DNA of 64,000 nucleotides. Source: a bacterium A37T11. Its GTDB lineage: Bacteria; Bacteroidota; Bacteroidia; Sphingobacteriales; Sphingobacteriaceae. Of the stretch, positions 61,820 through 64,000 are shown piece by piece. The stretch spans positions 62,001-126,000 of the forward strand of contig FOBR01000011.1 of assembly GCA_900109895.1 (NCBI GenBank). Direction: 5' to 3'. The notes under the pieces are model-generated. The model saw only the letters and a list, made by a program, of their open reading frames with translations. It ran no database searches and was not told the origin of the DNA. The translations under genes were made by a program, and so were the position numbers. Position 1 is the stretch's first letter, and every line of letters starts with the position of its first letter.

Positions 61820-62344
61820 TTACTGAAACTGCCTTAAAATGCGCAGTACCTGGCTCATGTGTTTCTCTACGGTTTTCACTGCAATACCCAATTGTTCTGC
61901 AATTTGCCTGTAGCTAAGTTGCTGCTCACGGCTTAGCAGAAACATTGTCCTTCCTGGTTCAGCAAGTAAATTGATCCTTTGGGTCATTTCTTCAGCAAAT
62001 TCAACCGTCATATATATGTCTTCGGGATTATACCTGTTGGCTTCAATTAAATTGCCCGATCCTGTAGATTCCGTGATTACTTCTCTTGGTTTTTCGTTCC
62101 TCAGGTGATTGAGCACCTGGTAGCGCGCTGCCTTTGCCAGGTATTGCCATGCACTTTGTTCATCCTCAAAAGTGTTTCCGCGCTCCCATACCGAAAGAAA
62201 GATATTTTGTGTCAAATCTTTGGACAAATCTTCGTTACCGCAATATCGCAGGCAAAGTCGGTATACTTCATCCCAATGTGTATTAAAAAGGCGGATGAAA
62301 TCCACGTCTATCTCTATATCTTTGCCTGATCTGGGTTTGCCCAT
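61820..62344 (-). CDS. FecI-like ECF sigma factor (iron set)
   Basis: A 174-residue sigma-70 protein with region 2 (FNTHWDEVYRLCLRYCGNED, LTQNIFLSVWERGNTF) and region 4 (EPGRTMFLLSREQQLSYRQI, VKTVEKHMSQVLRILRQF). It heads the FecI-FecR-receptor series. Iron-responsive control through Fur is usual for such genes, but no Fur box was identified here. Confidence 0.92.
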   Translation of the reverse strand: MGKPRSGKDIEIDVDFIRLFNTHWDEVYRLCLRYCGNEDLSKDLTQNIFLSVWERGNTFEDEQSAWQYLAKAARYQVLNHLRNEKPREVITESTGSGNLIEANRYNPEDIYMTVEFAEEMTQRINLLAEPGRTMFLLSREQQLSYRQIAEQLGIAVKTVEKHMSQVLRILRQFQ

Positions 62345-62371
62345 TTACAACTATTATACGTTTAGAATGGG

Positions 62372-62379
62372 CAAATATA
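62372..62379 (-). promoter_or_regulatory. -7 promoter element of the FecI-like gene
   Basis: On the minus strand TATATTTG matches TAnnTTTG, 27 nt before the ATG at 62344. No -33 TTG at normal spacing, compatible with an activator- or iron-controlled promoter. Confidence 0.55.
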
Positions 62380-62628
62380 ACACTATTTAGAATAATTAAA
62401 AATAATACTAATTAAAATGATACTACGTTGGTTCCGGAATGATTTTTATTGGTATTCCTGCATGGAAAATGAGTCGTTTTTATAAACTAAAACTTATAAA
62501 TACCGCCTTATTTCAAGGTAATCTGTCTGAAGCGAACTGTATAGAAACGGATCTAAATATACTGAACTATTTTAACTGTTAAGACGGTTTGCGCGAAGTG
62601 CTCACGGAAATAATTTGGATTATAGGCA

Positions 62629-62663
62629 AAAAAAAAGGTCTTTTTTTAAAAAGACCTTTTTCG
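62629..62663 (-). terminator. Intrinsic terminator of tRNA-Asn
   Basis: On the minus strand an AAAAAGGTCTTTTT / AAAAAGACCTTTTT hairpin is followed by a run of T, starting ~10 nt after the tRNA 3' end. Confidence 0.85.
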
Positions 62664-62672
62664 TTTTATGAG

Positions 62673-62746
62673 CTCCTGAGGCTGGGCTCGAACCAGCGAC
62701 CCTCTGATTAACAGTCAGATGCTCTAACCGGCTGAGCTACTCAGGA
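62673..62746 (-). tRNA. tRNA-Asn (anticodon GTT)
   Basis: On the minus strand it starts TCCTGAGTAGCTCAGCCGG and ends with acceptor CTCAGGA plus discriminator G. The anticodon loop CTGTTAA gives GTT for AAC/AAT (Asn). It is 74 nt, CCA not encoded, with a terminator just after it. Confidence 0.96.
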
Positions 62747-62841
62747 ATTTTTATCCCGGTTAAACGACTATCGCCGTTAGATTGTTCCCTGTTTTTGGGA
62801 CTGCAATATTCGGAATAATGAATGATATAAACAAAAAATAT

Positions 62842-63485
62842 TTACAGAAAATTTAAATAAAATCCGACACTTATGGATGCACTGCTGAGCGTAAATGTTT
62901 TAGCTCTTTTTTCTTCGAGTCCGGCACCCAAATCGACTTGAAATTCATGGTTTCTAACCTTGAGCCTGGGGCTGAAAAAATTATATCCCATACGGATGTA
63001 CCATTTTTTGCCAAATTGGATCTTGGTGCCAACCTCCTGAGCGTAGCCCCAACCGGACAAATAAGTTTCTCCGGCTTGCTCCCCTTCATCGTCACCATAG
63101 GTGTCAAAATTTGCAGCATATACTATATTAACTTTGCAATAGGGCATAAATGTGGTTTTACCGATATAAAAAACGTCATATTGAATTTCAGGGCCAAAGC
63201 TGAATATTCCCAGGTATTCCGTGTAGTTATCTGGAAGCTCGTGTATGCTGATATCAGCCTCTATGCCCGCTTTTACCCAGAGCCGGTTTTCAGCATCAAG
63301 TGTCCATTTGGGGCCCGCACTTATTTTTAGGGCAGCCGGAAAATATCTTTGGTTGGAGCGGAGGTATAAATGGATATGCCAAGATCCATCTCAATACCTT
63401 TTAAGTGCTCAATTTGTGCTTTGCAGTTTAATTGAAACACGAAAACCCCAATAATTATAAATGGTATCAAAGAAACATGTTTCAT
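62842..63485 (-). pseudogene. Outer-membrane beta-barrel protein with frameshift
   Basis: The frame begins at ATG 63485 with a signal peptide (MKHVSLIPFIIIGVFVFQLN) and ends at TAA 63327-63329 after DIFRLP. One frame over the sequence continues without break from ALKISAGPKWTLDAENRL to the end at 62842 (SVGFYLNFL), with alternating strands such as KWYIRMGYNFFSPRLKV. Restoring one base in the T run near 63346 rejoins the two parts into ~213 residues. It looks like a small outer-membrane barrel protein of unknown role. It may be a pseudogene or a sequencing error in the homopolymer. Confidence 0.72.
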
Positions 63486-63560
63486 TTAATTGCGTTGATT
63501 TTTTGTAAACATGCGAATATAGAAAACTATTGCCTAATTTAGCACCCCCAAAATGATTGT

Positions 63561-64000
63561 ATGGAAACGATATTTGATTTTGAAAAGCCCATTGCGGATT
63601 TGCAATTGCAAATAGATAAGGTGAAACAGGTGGCTGAAAAAACAAAGGTGGATATGTCTGCCACACTTCTGGAATTAGATGAAAAGTTAGAGGCTAAACG
63701 TAAGGAGATTTATGAAAATATGACTGGCTGGCAAAATGTCCAAATGTCGAGGCATCCAAGCAGGCCGCAGACGCTTGATTATATTCAAATGATGTGTGAA
63801 AATTTTATTGAATTGCACGGTGACCGAACCGTGGGAGACGATAAAGCCATCGTTGGAGGTTTTGCCACCATTGGGGAACATTCAGTCATGATTATTGGCC
63901 ATCAAAAAGGGAAAAATACAAAAGAGCGCCAATACCGTAATTTTGGAATGGCCAATCCGGAAGGTTATCGAAAAGCACTGCGCTTAATGAAACTGGCCGA
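63561..64000 (+). CDS. accA: Acetyl-CoA carboxylase carboxyltransferase subunit alpha (3' cut by window)
   Basis: The first 146 codons of AccA: opening [16 protein letters not shown], coiled-coil helix, then ARHP-like [13 protein letters not shown] and [17 protein letters not shown] (carboxyltransferase core), [17 protein letters not shown] and [15 protein letters not shown]. With AccD it transfers the carboxyl group from biotin to acetyl-CoA in fatty-acid synthesis. The gene runs beyond the window. Its ATG lies 76 nt from the divergent barrel pseudogene. Confidence 0.96.
   Translation, partial: METIFDFEKPIADLQLQIDKVKQVAEKTKVDMSATLLELDEKLEAKRKEIYENMTGWQNVQMSRHPSRPQTLDYIQMMCENFIELHGDRTVGDDKAIVGGFATIGEHSVMIIGHQKGKNTKERQYRNFGMANPEGYRKALRLMKLA

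Larger units (their letters stand above)
62345..62672. other. 328-nt gap between sigma factor and tRNA-Asn
   Basis: It contains the -7 box of the sigma gene (62372-62379) and the terminator of tRNA-Asn (62629-62663). The centre is AT-rich with no gene seen. Confidence 0.6.

Overview
The window looks like a chromosomal segment of a Bacteroidota member, most likely Sphingobacteriaceae or a close relative. The reasons are three SusC/SusD outer-membrane pairs, FecI-type sigma/FecR pairs, TonB receptors carrying STN domains, promoters of the TAnnTTTG (-7) type with almost no Shine-Dalgarno sequences, DUF6520, and a Bacteroidota-style ParE. Species cannot be fixed from sequence alone.

Layout. Positions 1-3250 hold the 3' part of an AraC-type regulator, an AbiEi/AbiEii type IV toxin-antitoxin pair bracketed by two copies of a palindromic operator/promoter, and a MauE-like redox membrane protein overlapping a small DUF6520 protein. 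Positions 3250-29650 are an accessory block with three paralogous SusC-SusD-TlpA (thioredoxin) sets. Set 1 is on the minus strand and has no regulator. Sets 2 and 3 are on the plus strand, each led by its own ECF sigma factor and FecR anti-sigma. Between sets 1 and 2 lies a repeat-rich stretch with an XRE regulator, a DUF695 protein and two C-terminal fragments of Rpn (PD-(D/E)XK) nucleases. Positions 29650-33160 are a decayed island: an orphan protease-propeptide-like lipoprotein, a 3' fragment of the XRE gene, one intact Rpn nuclease, a truncated Rpn copy, and a 74-nt palindromic element present twice.

From 33160 onward the content is mostly core genome: hybrid histidine kinase, ABC exporter, tRNA-Thr, TonB receptor, TetR regulator, murB, parE, purU, DUF3352 protein, DUF423 protein, priA, pcm, an HD-domain/Pycsar-effector (PycTM) fusion, an SdiA-regulated-like lipoprotein, a large GAF protein, a START-like protein, cold-shock protein, thiD, tRNA-Gln, a metallophosphoesterase interrupted at a slippery T6A heptamer, a complete FecI-FecR-siderophore receptor set, tRNA-Asn, a frameshifted beta-barrel gene and the 5' part of accA.

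How the parts work together (inference). In sets 2 and 3 and in the iron set at 58-62 kb, the receptor's STN domain would signal through FecR to release the sigma factor when substrate is bound. The SusC barrel and SusD lid import a substrate, and the linked periplasmic TlpA proteins, each with a different CxxC pair, may reduce that substrate or maintain disulfides of the machinery. The most unusual material is the repeated SusC-SusD-TlpA architecture, the mosaic Rpn C-terminal fragments, the duplicated AbiE operator and the possible -1 frameshift site in the phosphoesterase.
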